A stretch of 64,000 nucleotides of DNA, taken from Membranipora membranacea. Taxonomy: Eukaryota > Bryozoa > Gymnolaemata > Cheilostomatida > Membraniporidae. Made by a program: the position numbers and the translations under genes. Positions 46,333 through 56,812 of this stretch are shown one piece after another. The DNA is taken from positions 12,152,001-12,216,000 of the forward strand of contig OU612072.1 of assembly GCA_914767715.1 (NCBI GenBank). Reading direction: 5' to 3'. Position 1 is the first letter of the stretch; each line of letters starts with the position of its first letter. The notes under the pieces were generated by a model. That model ran no database searches, was not told where the DNA came from, and saw nothing but the letters and a program-made list of their open reading frames with translations.

Positions 46333-47899
46333 TTACATCACGATGTATGCTAGCACAGTAAACAGAAGAAGACTTGTCGCCAGGGAAAAGTTAGTGCCGC
46401 TGTTGCAGTTGTCCCCTTCACATGAACAGCTCCAAGGACCTTGCATGTTGTCCTTCCAGTCACAGATTGTATCATTATAGATCTGGCCACATTTTCGCAC
46501 AACTAAAAATATAATGTTTGGATCTGATAAAAATGTATCATATGGGGAAGGAGATAGAGACAGACAGTTTGTTTGACCACTCAAAGCACACATCGATAAA
46601 GAGCCTATATAACCATGCAGTGCGTGAGATATTCTTATTTGCAGAGGCTGGTAAAAGGCTAGCTGAACATTACCCTTGAAAACAATTAGCTTTATCAAGG
46701 TCGGATCATAAAGCTTGTTTTTTATGTGATTCTGTCTGTTTGAGAGAGAAAGGGGGGGGGGGGATGGGTTGTGCCACGAAGAATTGCCCTCTAGGTCAGT
46801 CAATAGTTGCTACTCACTGTTATAGCCATCCTTCTTATTTTCTGTTTTCAAAGTTTTCCTTTTAGAGCAGCCCCCATCCTCGATCTGACCCCATCCTTGA
46901 CAATTTATCTTCAAATCCTCATTTGCTGTATCATCGAATTTGTCCCCACAATCCGAGTGCTCTTCGGTGTTACACACAAAGCAAGTTGTAGCCAGTGAAA
47001 CATATATTAGACCTGGAGAAAAATATCAATGTACAAGCTTTAATTAGGGAAGCATATTGAATTTCCTTTAATTCCAGATCGGATTCGACCAAGGAGTTAA
47101 ATACAGTCTTTAACTCCTTGATTCGACCAACGTAAGTATCAACCCTCTAAAACTCAATCTGCAGAAGCTTTTTCTTCTCATATTAATGGTTTGAATTCCT
47201 ATATGGTCTCTACCATGTATTATACTGTGAGGTTGTTGGGCAAGGGGTAAAAGTCTGAGGGGCTCAGACTTATTATACTGGTGTCCCTTCATGGATTGCC
47301 GACCAAGGACAGGAAGGTCATTTTAAATATAGCATACCTAGTGGTCTAACTAAACTACATTCAACGTACCCTGGTACTGAGCAGCAGTCTAGCTATTACA
47401 CAGACTGTGGCTTTGAAAACTGGGCGATAAGGAAAAGTACTGCAAAGATTTAGAGGGTGATTTAACGTGAAGGGAAGAAGGCCTACATGACACCCCATGT
47501 TAGATCTTGCTAAAGGTAGAAACACACTGGTGGTTTTTGCAAAGCGAATTGGCAAAGCTAAACATTGCATTAGATGAAATACCATTGTTTCGCCTGCAAA
47601 TTCCCTCAGTATCTAAACAATTTTATTCGGATGTAATCGTCAGCTTCAGATGATAACAAGTTTTGCCTAGAATCACTATTCTCAATTACTCTAAGCAAAT
47701 CGCCAGTGTGTTTCTACCTTATGTCTGAGAACTCTTGCCCCCCTCCCGCCTAACAGCTCTCCCTCCCGGCTTGTTGAGTGAAGGTCCCAAATGTCACCTT
47801 TAAAAAAGCTTTGTGTGTCGGAAACAATTTAGATCAATAATCAAGTAATTATGAAAACCTACCAGCAGCAAAGAGAAATGTGATTAGACAGCGATTCAT
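46333..47899 (-). CDS. Gene J: Ly6/uPAR-like protein, the only inverted member
   Basis: On the minus strand, exon 1 is 47899-47863, exon 2 47012-46818 and exon 3 46502-46333, giving 133 residues. The start reads MNRCLITFLFAAG, identical in residues to gene O exon 1. Exon 2 (TTCFVCNTEEHSDCGDKF, then CQGWGQIEDGGCSK) and exon 3 (VRKCGQIYNDTIC, GPWSCSCEGDNCN) also match O best. NDT is a sequon. The finger between cysteines 7 and 8 is shorter than in A-I. The tail (LATSLLLFTVLAYIVM) fits a GPI signal. Both introns are phase 1 (850 and 315 bases). Intron 1 contains a 29-bp palindromic insertion and two C-rich repeat pieces. Confidence 0.9.
47091..47119. mobile_element. 29-bp palindromic mini-element with perfect 9-bp TSD
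   Basis: AAGGAGTTAAA...TTTAACTCCTT is flanked by GATTCGACC at 47082-47090 and 47120-47128. It has the same ends as the elements at 24347 and 57513. It lies in intron 1 of gene J. Confidence 0.8.
47235..47270 (-). repeat. C-rich repeat fragment, minus strand
   Basis: GGGGTAAAAGTCTGAGGGGC then TCAGACTT is the reverse complement of the start of the repeat at 128-205. Confidence 0.55.
47720..47780 (+). repeat. C-rich dispersed repeat, copy 3
   Basis: ATGTCTGAGAACTCTTGCCC, then CCTCCCGCCTAACAGCTCTC and CCTCCCGGC, match the repeats at 128 and 3422. Confidence 0.55.
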
Positions 47900-48504
47900 G
47901 ATGTGCTGACACTAGTCTGTAAAGTGGAACAGCTCACAACTACTTTTGTTATCCGATGAGGAAATGAGACTAAACTCGTTGTGTCAATAATGTGTCATGA
48001 ATGGTGTCCTAGTGTTGCTAACTAGTGTTGCTAACCTAGTGTTGCTAACACACTAATGACACGAATCTACTGATACCAGTTTCAGTTTTTCTGGCCTATA
48101 GCTAGAGGAAAATCTATCCGTTAGCCAGTACACAACATTTTCACCCGGCAATGCCAACGGACCTCCCCCCCTCCCCCGATTATTGGGCCAGCTAGTGGCT
48201 GAAGGCTGCATTGGTGCTTCATAATTGCACCCTAAACAAACAACAATTGCATCTTGGGTAATATGAGCTATAACGAAGACTTATCTTTTTAGATATCATA
48301 GACAAATAACCCTTATTATTTTGATTAAGGTTGCTGTATTACCTCCACAGTAGCCACTGATTCAAGCACAGGAAACTATTTGTATAAACTTCTGTTGCAG
48401 TGAGACAATATACATCCTTGGAGGCTGCCAACTAATGTTTCATGGAAATGCTAGCTACAATGTCACTCTCACGATATGTAAAATAGATCTGAAATATATT
48501 GTGA

Positions 48505-48667
48505 TGTGATAAATATGAACATTTTATTGGCACTTGTAGCGCTTGTTACAGTATAGCGTCCCTTTTGAGTCCCGCCTACACACTTATAAATACATTAAAA
48601 CTTTCTCTCTGGCCTGAACACCTATCAACTATCCATTGAGGGTGGTAAGAGTGTCCCTCTTTTACAG
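48505..48667. repeat. Direct repeat, left copy (with 50665-50822)
   Basis: Both copies share ATGAACATTTTATT/ATGAAACATTTATT, TTACAGYATAG, CACTNATAAATA, GGCCTGARCACCT and GGTAAGAGNGNCCCTCTTTT in order, at roughly three quarters identity by eye. They bracket the decayed LINE and a MITE. Confidence 0.65.
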
Positions 48668-49129
48668 TTGATGAACTCAAACTAGAGGGGAGATAAATTA
48701 GGACAGTTCAGACTCAGTCAAGCATTGTATCTTGAGTCGTTTTCATTATTACAAGACAATCAGAACATTTTTGCAGTGCAAAGATTGTACAACATCTTTC
48801 AGAAAACGGTTGCCTTTTTCAGATATGATGCTCATTTAGTTGTACACAGTTTATAAATATATTCTTGTTATTTTCAGTCTCATACAATCATTGTTTCCAA
48901 TGTTTTGCATGTATAATAGTGACAGAATCTTGCGTGCCACTAAGGCCTTCAGTTTATTCAAAATTCATTCTTCCAAACATTATTTTTCCCAGATAAAATG
49001 ATAAAGGGTTTTCTGTCAATCTACCATTGATGCATTTTTTTTCATTTTCTTTTTCTTTTCAGGGCTAATATCGTAAAACATTCTTTGAGAATGAATATCA
49101 TGCCAATTAAGGATTAAAAATGTTTGATG

Positions 49130-49384
49130 TACAGTATTTTAGGATAAATGGTAGGGGAGGCAAAAATCTTCGAGGGTGTGAAGTAACACAAGGCTGAATA
49201 TTGGTAGCTCCTCATGTGGAGTCTGTGGTTAATCCTTAGCCTCTAATGTGTTTTTATGATATATATAGCAAATGGACGTCCTAAATGAGCTTATTCTGAT
49301 ATGGAATATTCAATTATAACTCTGATTGATAATTGAGCATTCTAGGGGAGGCTGAGCGTCCCTGCCGCCCCTAGAACTATGGGC
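49130..49384 (+). mobile_element. GC-ended MITE (family 2), near-complete copy
   Basis: Contains AAATGGTAGGGGAGGCAAAA, GATATGGAATATTCAATTAT, GCATTCTAGGGGAGGC and the end TGCCGCCCCTAGAACTATGG, parallel to 34951-35177. Confidence 0.75.
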
Positions 49385-49559
49385 ATGATGTATGAGTAAG
49401 GCACCATGTTAATTTACATATCGGGCTTTATTTATTGATTACAAATCTTATGATAATAAAATCAAAAAATCTACTAATGATCTTCAATCAGAAAAATGCG
49501 AAAAAAGTTTGCACTATTTTGCATATTTAAATTAAAAAGAGCAACAAAAGCTCACATGT

Positions 49560-50640
49560 AACATAAAAATAGAGAGTTGCCTTCAGTGCGGTGCGTGCCC
49601 TTGGTCATGGTTTGACCTTCTAGGAGCAGTTGTTGGTTTGTAACTTGCCATCACACCATTAAGGCAGTGCTCTGTGTTATTTTCTATATTACACATGTAC
49701 TCTTGGCTCGTCTGGTTGAGGAGATCAAGCACTTGTTGTATCTCAATGTTCGCTGTTCGGTCATTGTAATCGAGACCACACGGATCAAGAATCTTGAATA
49801 CCAAATTTTTTACACACAGGATCCTCATTCTTTGTTGCTGAGAGAGCATGGAATACCAGGAGGGAGAAGCATACAGGAGAATGGGACGGATGCATGCTAT
49901 GTAGAAATATTTCAGTGCACTGATAGGCATTCCAGATCGTTTGAGGTCTATCAGTGTATTATTGGTCTAGTCTTTTTCACGAGGTGATCAACATGTTGTT
50001 TGAATGTCAGATTGTTGTCAATCACGACACCTAAAAACTTCGAGCTTGTCTCAATTCCAATAACGTCACCGCTCATTGAGAATCTGTGCGGCTCGATCTA
50101 TTGACTGTTGTGTACATTTGATTTTGTTGGATTGGCCATCATGTTATTCTCAGCACACCATTCTGTGGTCTCGTCTATAGCTTGCTGCAGTTGTTCGGTC
50201 TTTTCGCTAGATGAAGATGGTATGAGTGTCACGTCAACGGCGTACTTGATGGTAGTGCATGAAGGAGACAGAGTATCTATGTACAACAGCCAGAACATTG
50301 GACCCAAGAGAGTACCTTGAGGTGTACCATTCTTGGTTGAGAGTGTGGAACTATGCTCACTGCCCAGTTTGACGTTCTGCTGCCGTTGACTAAGGAAACT
50401 GTGTATGATCAGCACCAGACGTTTGTTTATACCACGATCGGCTAACATTTCTATGAGTTTGCCCTTATCCATCCTGTCGAAGGCTTTGGACATATCAAGG
50501 AAAGTCGCAGGCACGGTACGGTAATCTGAGACTTGAGGCGAGTACCTACCCTCTCCCCTCCTTTTCAATTTCATTTTACCAATTGGAGTTGTTTGATACA
50601 CGCTGCTTAGAATTATTAAGATTTGATATCCGAAATACAT
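49560..50640 (-). pseudogene. Decayed non-LTR retrotransposon reverse transcriptase
   Basis: The minus strand shows reverse transcriptase blocks of the Jockey/CR1 type: DMSKAFDRMDKGKLIEML, KNGTPQGTLLGPMFWLLYID, then the catalytic-site region reading YAVDVT where YADDxx is expected, so the first catalytic aspartate is replaced. Further 3' come KFLGVVIDNNLTFKQHVDHL and, in another frame, LKYFYIACIRPILLYASPSW. The parts lie in different frames with stops between them, the 5' half (endonuclease) is absent, and no intact product is possible. It lies upstream of gene K. Confidence 0.88.
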
Positions 50641-50664
50641 CTAGCATAGATTATGATGTCATTA

Positions 50665-50822
50665 ATATGAAACATTTATTAGCACTCCACGGCTAGTTAC
50701 AGCATAGTGACACCTTTGGGTCACTCCTACGCACTAATAAATATTAAATCCAACTTTTCGCTCAGGCCTGAGCACCTGAAAACTATCTGTTGAGGATGGT
50801 AAGAGAGGCCCTCTTTTACACC
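50665..50822. repeat. Direct repeat, right copy (with 48505-48667)
   Basis: Starts near ATGAAACATTTATTAGCAC and ends GAGGCCCTCTTTTACAC. It begins about 25 bases after the LINE's truncated 5' end. Confidence 0.65.
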
Positions 50823-51148
50823 TAGAGAACTAAGGCTATCAATCACTCAGCCTCATTATGCAATTGAGGGCAAGTGAGGCAAGCCAGTTCGTTTCATCTT
50901 TCACTCGTTGAAAGTTGTTGTGCATCTTTTCTAGTCCCGTGAGGGCTCTTATGCAGCAAAAGCCAACTCCCATACCAAGTTATATGACCTAATCTACATA
51001 AATATGTAGAAATCAGTGTATAATCAGGCCCTCCTTGGAGATTTAGAACTAGAATTAGAATTATTAGCAGCTGTCAATACGCTAAATGGTACACAAGTGT
51101 CAGCAGAGGTGAGCAAGGTATTGCTCTCTGATCATCCGATGGTAAAAC

Positions 51149-53169
51149 ATGGTAGGAAAATTCATCATCTTCTTTGGTGAGTAGGTGTGTTCAATATTTG
51201 CAAAAGATGTGATTGTGATAATGTTCTTAATCATCGACACAAATAAGTCTGAGTAAAGAGTTAAATGGTGAGGTTGACTTGTTGACAAGAAGAGGAGAGG
51301 AAAGAGCAATAGTTAGGTCAGCTGATTTGGTGATAATTCCTACTTGTTATAGTGTTAATACTGACCACATGATGTTTTGAAATTTTTAGTTACTGATCGA
51401 ATTTGAGTTTTGCAGCTTCGATTTTCAACACTAGGGTTAAATTATGATGTGTTTGCCAATTACTTCCAGACCAATGGTGCCCTAGTCTCATAGGGGAGAG
51501 AAGATTATTTATTGACTGATTGTTCTTGAGCAATTGCCTAAACTCATCCCTCTGTCAATTAAGACACTATCAACAGTCACAGTTAATTGTCAGTTACTGT
51601 CTCATACATGATTGTACCCAAATAATGACTAATAAATTAATTTAATATTTTTTATTCTCCCTAATTATATAACAAAATGCAATGGTGTTAGATTGAATAT
51701 ATTTTATATGCTAGCATCATAAAGATATACAGTTCAGAGTTGATTAGTAATGAAAACATAAGCTGTGTTATAAAACTATTAGGGAATTTAGTACCCTTAC
51801 TGTTTTGTTATAGTTCAGTGGTATTTTACCACTCCGAGGTCGGACTACAGCCCACGGCACTTTCCTATACATGGAATGCTTCGACAATTCCAATAGCTGA
51901 TGTGGAATAATATTATATTTGGTCCTTGTATATTACAGCATTGCTGGCAGTTGGTGCAGCTGTAGTCTGCTATAAGTGTAAGGGAGGGGACTCTGAATGT
52001 GGGGATGGATATAAGGGCACCCCGGCTCATGAGGTAACATGTGGTGGTGACCTGCTAGATGTTGACGACGGTGGATGCAGCAAATACAAAACTGTGTCAA
52101 TCTTGGCAGGAAGGAAAGTCACAAGAGGTAAGAATGTATGCATTCACATCAATCATATCAATATTTGAATTACAATAATGACATTATTTTTTCTATGCAT
52201 TTTCTTTACTCCAAACAACAAAACAAGCTAAGTTATATATTGCCGATGCCCACCACATTAACATCGGGATTACACTATATAAGCATGCCTATCCCTGATC
52301 CTTAGAGTCATTTTTATCTGAGTTCCTGCTGTGTACCCACCCCTTATCAAAGAAATTGACCTCAAGTGCTCACACATTTTGAAAGTACTTTATGAAATAA
52401 TTTGTTGTCCATCAATTAGATACAAATCTGCGATAGTCTATCATGTGATCAGTGTGGTAAGCAATAGTATTTAGCTAGACCAAGTTTCGTCAATTTGCCT
52501 GGCATTCAGAGTTGCTCCCCTTCCACTGGTCACTACGCAGCCCGTCTTGCCTGTTGGTGCTACCAGGGGAAGGGGAGCAACCGGTATGCAGGCAAAATAG
52601 ATCAAACTTGATCTTGTATTTAGCTGATTTTCTTGTTTTGTGTACAGAAAATGAAAAGAAGATGTAAAGTGATCTTCTTTTACTTTCTGTCAGCAACTTA
52701 GGCTTTGACTAGACTGAGGAATAAAAAACCAACATCGTTTAAAGTCTATAACTCTCATAATCTTGTTATATATACATATATATATACTTATATTTTGTTT
52801 GTTATATTGTTCATTTTTTTTGTATTGTATATATATTGTTACATATATAAATATATATAAACAAAATATAATATAGTAAGATAATATAATAATAAATTAT
52901 ATAACAAATATATAGTGTTGTATTTGCTTATTAAATTGTTTGTAGTTGATCGAAGCTGTGGCCAGAGTTACGACAACACGACGTGCGCTTTTTTGGACAG
53001 ATCAAAGCAGACTCGTAGCGGAATTAAGATATCCACATGGGAATGCTCTTGTTCTGGTGATCGATGCAACGCTGCCGCTCAAACTGCAAACTATTCTTTG
53101 ATTTTTATGTTTTCAGCAATTTTTTGTCACTTTTTTTTAACGATTTGCAATCATTCTGATCACTGTTAG
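51149..53169 (+). CDS. Gene K: Ly6/uPAR-like three-finger protein with extended tail
   Basis: Exons 51149-51176, 51939-52127 and 52946-53169 give 146 residues. Exon 1 is only 28 nt (MVGKFIIFF) with a strong GTGAGT donor; it completes the signal with exon 2 (ALLAVGAAVV before CYKC), so the first cysteine follows the signal almost directly. Exon 2 carries VDDGGCSKYK; exon 3 starts VDRSCGQSYDNTTC (NTT sequon) and ends WECSCSGDRCN. After a long hydrophobic segment (YSLIFMFSAIFCHFFLTI) the protein ends CNHSDHC, so the tail is longer and could be a membrane segment instead of a GPI signal. Introns are 762 and 818 bases; intron 2 has a foldback MITE and an AT-rich tract. Exon 1 is the least certain part. 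Confidence 0.85.
52245..52345. repeat. Dispersed repeat, partner of 1137-1290
   Basis: Shares ACATCGGGATTACA, CTGATCCTTAGAGTCATTTT and GTACCCACCCCTTAT with the copy at 1137. In intron 2 of gene K. Confidence 0.45.
52476..52615. mobile_element. Foldback MITE (family 1), copy 4, with perfect 9-bp TSD
   Basis: Ends TAGACCAAG and CTTGATCTT, inner arms GTTGCTCCCCTTCC and GGAAGGGGAGCAAC around a non-palindromic centre. Flanked by GTATTTAGC at 52467-52475 and 52616-52624. In intron 2 of gene K. Confidence 0.85.
52765..52912. repeat. AT-rich low-complexity tract in gene K intron 2
   Basis: TATATACATATATATATACT and similar (TA)-rich sequence close upstream of exon 3. Confidence 0.75.
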
Positions 53170-54253
53170 TTTCACAAATGCAACTGGTACATTCATCTTC
53201 CTGATTTGTGTTAAAGATTTTGTTGACTAAAAACCATTCTAGCATCATAAACTGATGGATAGTTCGACAAATGCCACTGGTATAGCTGAAGCATGTGTTT
53301 GCTGTTTCTATGATACCTTTATCTTGAGGGAAATTAATCATGCGGATACAATTATTTTACATGTTAACAGTTTAGTTTAGATGCTTGTGTGCTTCACCCT
53401 CTTCGATCCTCTAGATTACAACTTCAGCTGCTTTTGTGCCTTCGATAAAGAAATGTTTAATAATGACAAGAAATGATCTGAATAAATTGTATTATTTTGC
53501 TAGAAAGTTGGTTTTTTAGTTTGATCACATCTTAGTTGCTATTGCAATCTATCCTTGTTATAACCCCCTTATCATCCCTTCAAATCAACAACAGCTACCT
53601 CTAGTTAAGTTGTTTTTTATTTATCTTTGTATGAACTCAACAGTTTTTGATCATACTGGAGAACAGTAATTTGTTGTCTTCTCTCTTATCATGACACTAC
53701 AACTCCTAAAAATACAGCGTCAATATGGCTTGCAATGCCATGGCGCCACATGCAAAGTTACAATGGAGTATTGGGAACCAGTTAAAATGAATCACAAAAA
53801 TACAGTATTAATGTTTAAGAGTCTGGTTACTGCCAAGCAAAGTCACTTTATATGTGTTGCAATAATTAAAACATATTCATGGGGCACCCACAGGAAAATT
53901 GCTTCTAGGAAATTTTGCTGAAAATGCAGCATCAATACTTTTGTAGGGTCTTTACATAAGTCATTAAAATTATAGTTCTTGTTGAAGGCACTCTGTCTAA
54001 TATGGCAAACTTTTCTTCAGATCAAGTAGTTTTGGTCATTGGCCATCGGTGCTTCTTATTTCATTCTTGAGTTTCATCACCCTAGACAACCAATGTACAC
54101 TTCATCAAACACATTACAATTCTAATCTTGACAATGTTTATTTTATTACACTTGAATTGATAGTTGGCTCCTGATAATTGTAAGATTTCAATTATCAGAA
54201 TATCCTTGAGACTGTGTTGTTACAATAATGAGGGTAGTTTTATAATTTCAAAG
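53170..54253. other. Intergenic stretch between genes K and L
   Basis: No gene or known repeat was recognised; AATAAA near 53481 (in ATCTGAATAAATTG) could serve gene K. Confidence 0.45.
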
Positions 54254-54260
54254 TATAAAA
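54254..54260 (+). promoter_or_regulatory. Probable TATA box of gene L
   Basis: TATAAAA lies 76 bases upstream of the gene L ATG; a start about 30 bases downstream leaves a leader near 45 bases. This is the best TATA match among the array genes. Confidence 0.5.
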
Positions 54261-54329
54261 ATGCTGCCAGTTTAATCTTTGTGTCGATACAGCGAGGCTG
54301 GATAAATCAGGGGACAGCAAGACAGCAAA

Positions 54330-55924
54330 ATGAAGTTACACGCTTTTCTAGCTGCTTTACTCCTATTAGGTAAGTATTTGTCGTTCTTGGATAATAGATT
54401 TTTGATAAATCGGTGATTAAATCTTTGTAAATGCAAATACTTTTCAGATGTGTGCAGGTAAAGTATTGGGTAACAGTTGTACTGATGAAAAACTTGTCAT
54501 CATGAAATTGTAAAATGAGAAGTTTTATGGCAATGAAAAGTAGAATTTTGAATAAATTTATCTTGAGCCGTTGTGTTGGCTCTGATTTGATCATATTAAA
54601 GCCATCCCTGCATCTTTTTTTTCCTTTTGACGCATAACAAAAAGCATTTTGATTATGCATGCCCATAAAATATATTTTATATCAACCTTACATCTCATTA
54701 ATTTTATAATCAGTAACTTGTTGTCGCTAAGGCTGTCTTCAGATATTATAAGCATCCCTATGTTTTCTTCTAGACATTCCATGACAAAAAGTTTATTGAA
54801 TTTAAGGTTATTAAGAATTGAGAAAAGTGGTTAAAAAGTTCTGTTGGTGATAATCAAATGACTGGTTTGATTGCAGTACTTAATTTTTTTGTTAATAAAT
54901 GAGACTTTTATAAATGCTGCATCTGCTATTTTACCTGCAAAAAATCAGCAGCTGAGATTACTAGCAGATTTTCCAAGTAAAATTTAATATAAATATTCTT
55001 AAAAATAAATATATAATATTCTTGAAAATTTATATACAATTTTCTTACCTGCTGTGTCTCTTAGGTTTCCTGTCCGTATCCATGGCGACACAATGCTATG
55101 TGTGTACTGCTGATGACTCATGCAGTGACGCCTACACTGCCGATGATGGTCATGATATGGACTGTGATGCGAATATCGCCTACACAGAAGACGGAGGCTG
55201 CTCAAAGCAAAAGACTAAGACTAAAGTTCTGGGTATTCTGGTCAGCACGGGTAAGTTTCAGGCAACTGTACAATTTATTTTGCCTGTGTTCACATCCTTA
55301 TTGTGCATTGAGCCATCACGGAAGCTATAGCTTAACAAATGCAATCATTATCAAATTTCCCCACAGATATTAAACAGTCCGATAGCTTCATTATTGGAGG
55401 ATATTTGGCTAGTATACTTGCAGAATTATTCAAAAATGTTCAGGTTGACTCTGTCTAGTAACACAGATCACATGGAAAATTTTCTGATCATTATTTTTTC
55501 ATCATAAAAATCTAGTCTCCACCTCTATGGCACAGCGTAACTTGGAGATAGGGCCTACAGATAATTTTACATACTTGGCATTGGGGATTATAATTTAATT
55601 TAATTTTGCAACGAGGTATGCAAAACAATCTTCAGTGATATTTCTAGAGAGTTGTAAGAGCACATCTCCTGATTATTTCAAATACTTGATTTATACCACT
55701 TATTTTAATTTAATGTTTTGTATATTTTTCCAGTCACAAGAAGTTGCGGACAGATGTATGATAACTCCGAATGCGAGCAGAAGGATCACTCAAAGACGAA
55801 CATACTTGGAGTTAGCTTTGAGAGCTGGTCATGCTCATGCGAAGGAGACAACTGTAATGCATCGTCTCAGCTAGCAGTATCAGCCGCTGGATGTCTTCTC
55901 ATGCTTGTGTGTCAACTTTTCTAA
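54330..55924 (+). CDS. Gene L: Ly6/uPAR-like three-finger protein, likely GPI-anchored
   Basis: Exons 54330-54369 (the longest exon 1, 40 nt), 55065-55250 and 55734-55924 give 138 residues. The signal peptide starts MKLHAFLAALLLLG and ends near SMA before TQCYVC. Exon 2 has a DAYTADDGHDMDC loop and YTEDGGCSK, then KTKTKVLGILVST in place of the usual WITT end. Exon 3 starts VTRSCGQMYDN and ends WSCSCEGDNCN, followed by ASS (a sequon NAS) and a short hydrophobic tail ending LMLVCQLF. Introns are 695 and 483 bases. No canonical AATAAA was seen near the stop. L stands between the J/O and A-I types. Confidence 0.91.
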
Positions 55925-56733
55925 TTTAATTTATCCCCAAGCCTTTAAGAAAACTATCACATGTGCGAGGATTGTGACCTACACCAAGAGTCATTCTTTC
56001 TACAACACAACAGAAAGTAGAAAACATTTGCTTTGCTCAACTAAAAAACAGTGAATAACTCCTTAGTTTAGTGCTTTGCTACAACTATTATCCACTCAAA
56101 ACTGACAGAACAAATATCTACCTAGATTTTCTGGTAGTATATTTTACTCAGTGTTTTATTCATTTGCCTAGTGTTTTTGCTTAGTCTTTCATTCAAATTT
56201 TTAGCTGTATATATAAAAATCAAGGTGAGAGATAATTATTCGTAAAGTATCATTTGATTTGATTTTGATTTTGATTTTGGTCGTATTATCTCAGATTGAG
56301 CCTCAAGCCATTGATTGATATGTGTAAAGGCTCAAATCTCTTTGGAAGTTTCTATTTGGAAAGCAAAATCGATAGTGATGAGGATATTACTTCTTCAATG
56401 AGAATGCTGTGGATATGTTATGACAGTAGACAAATAGATTACCACTTTATAAACTTGTTTGATTATGAAATGTAGGTTGGTTTCAGACCCAAAAATATAT
56501 TCAAGCTATTGTTTTTCATGTTTCTGGCATTTTCGAGCCACCTAAGCATACAGTTAAATATAATATCACTAGCCTTCAATATTATACAAGACTCAGATAA
56601 TAATAATATTAAAAGTGCTGCCAAAAGTCATATCACAACAATGCAAAGTGCTTAATTCTCGTTGCGCAATGCTGAACGTCATTTGCAAGGTATTATCCTT
56701 TCTAATCGCAGTAGTTGACCGATAATCACACGG
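55925..56733. other. Intergenic stretch between genes L and M
   Basis: No gene seen. TATAATA at 56734-56740, 73 bases before the gene M start, is a TATA candidate. Confidence 0.45.
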
Positions 56734-56812
56734 TATAATACGGACTCTGCTAAAACAGTGAGAAATTAGCAATAAGCAGCGTATAAGAAATAAAGTTGGG
56801 CAGGACAGAATG

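Larger units (their letters stand above)
47900..51148. other. Transposon-rich intergenic gap between genes J and K (divergent)
   Basis: Holds a pair of diverged direct repeats (48505-48667 and 50665-50822), a GC-ended MITE (49130-49384) and a decayed LINE on the minus strand (about 49560-50640). No host gene was seen. TATAATC near 51018, about 130 bases before the gene K start, is a TATA candidate. Confidence 0.55.

Noticed and set aside
48513-48554. Signal-peptide-like frame MNILLALVALVTV as first exon of gene K
   Set aside because: No phase-1 donor follows, and the sequence belongs to the direct repeat shared with 50665-50822. The exon at 51149-51176 with GTGAGT fits better.
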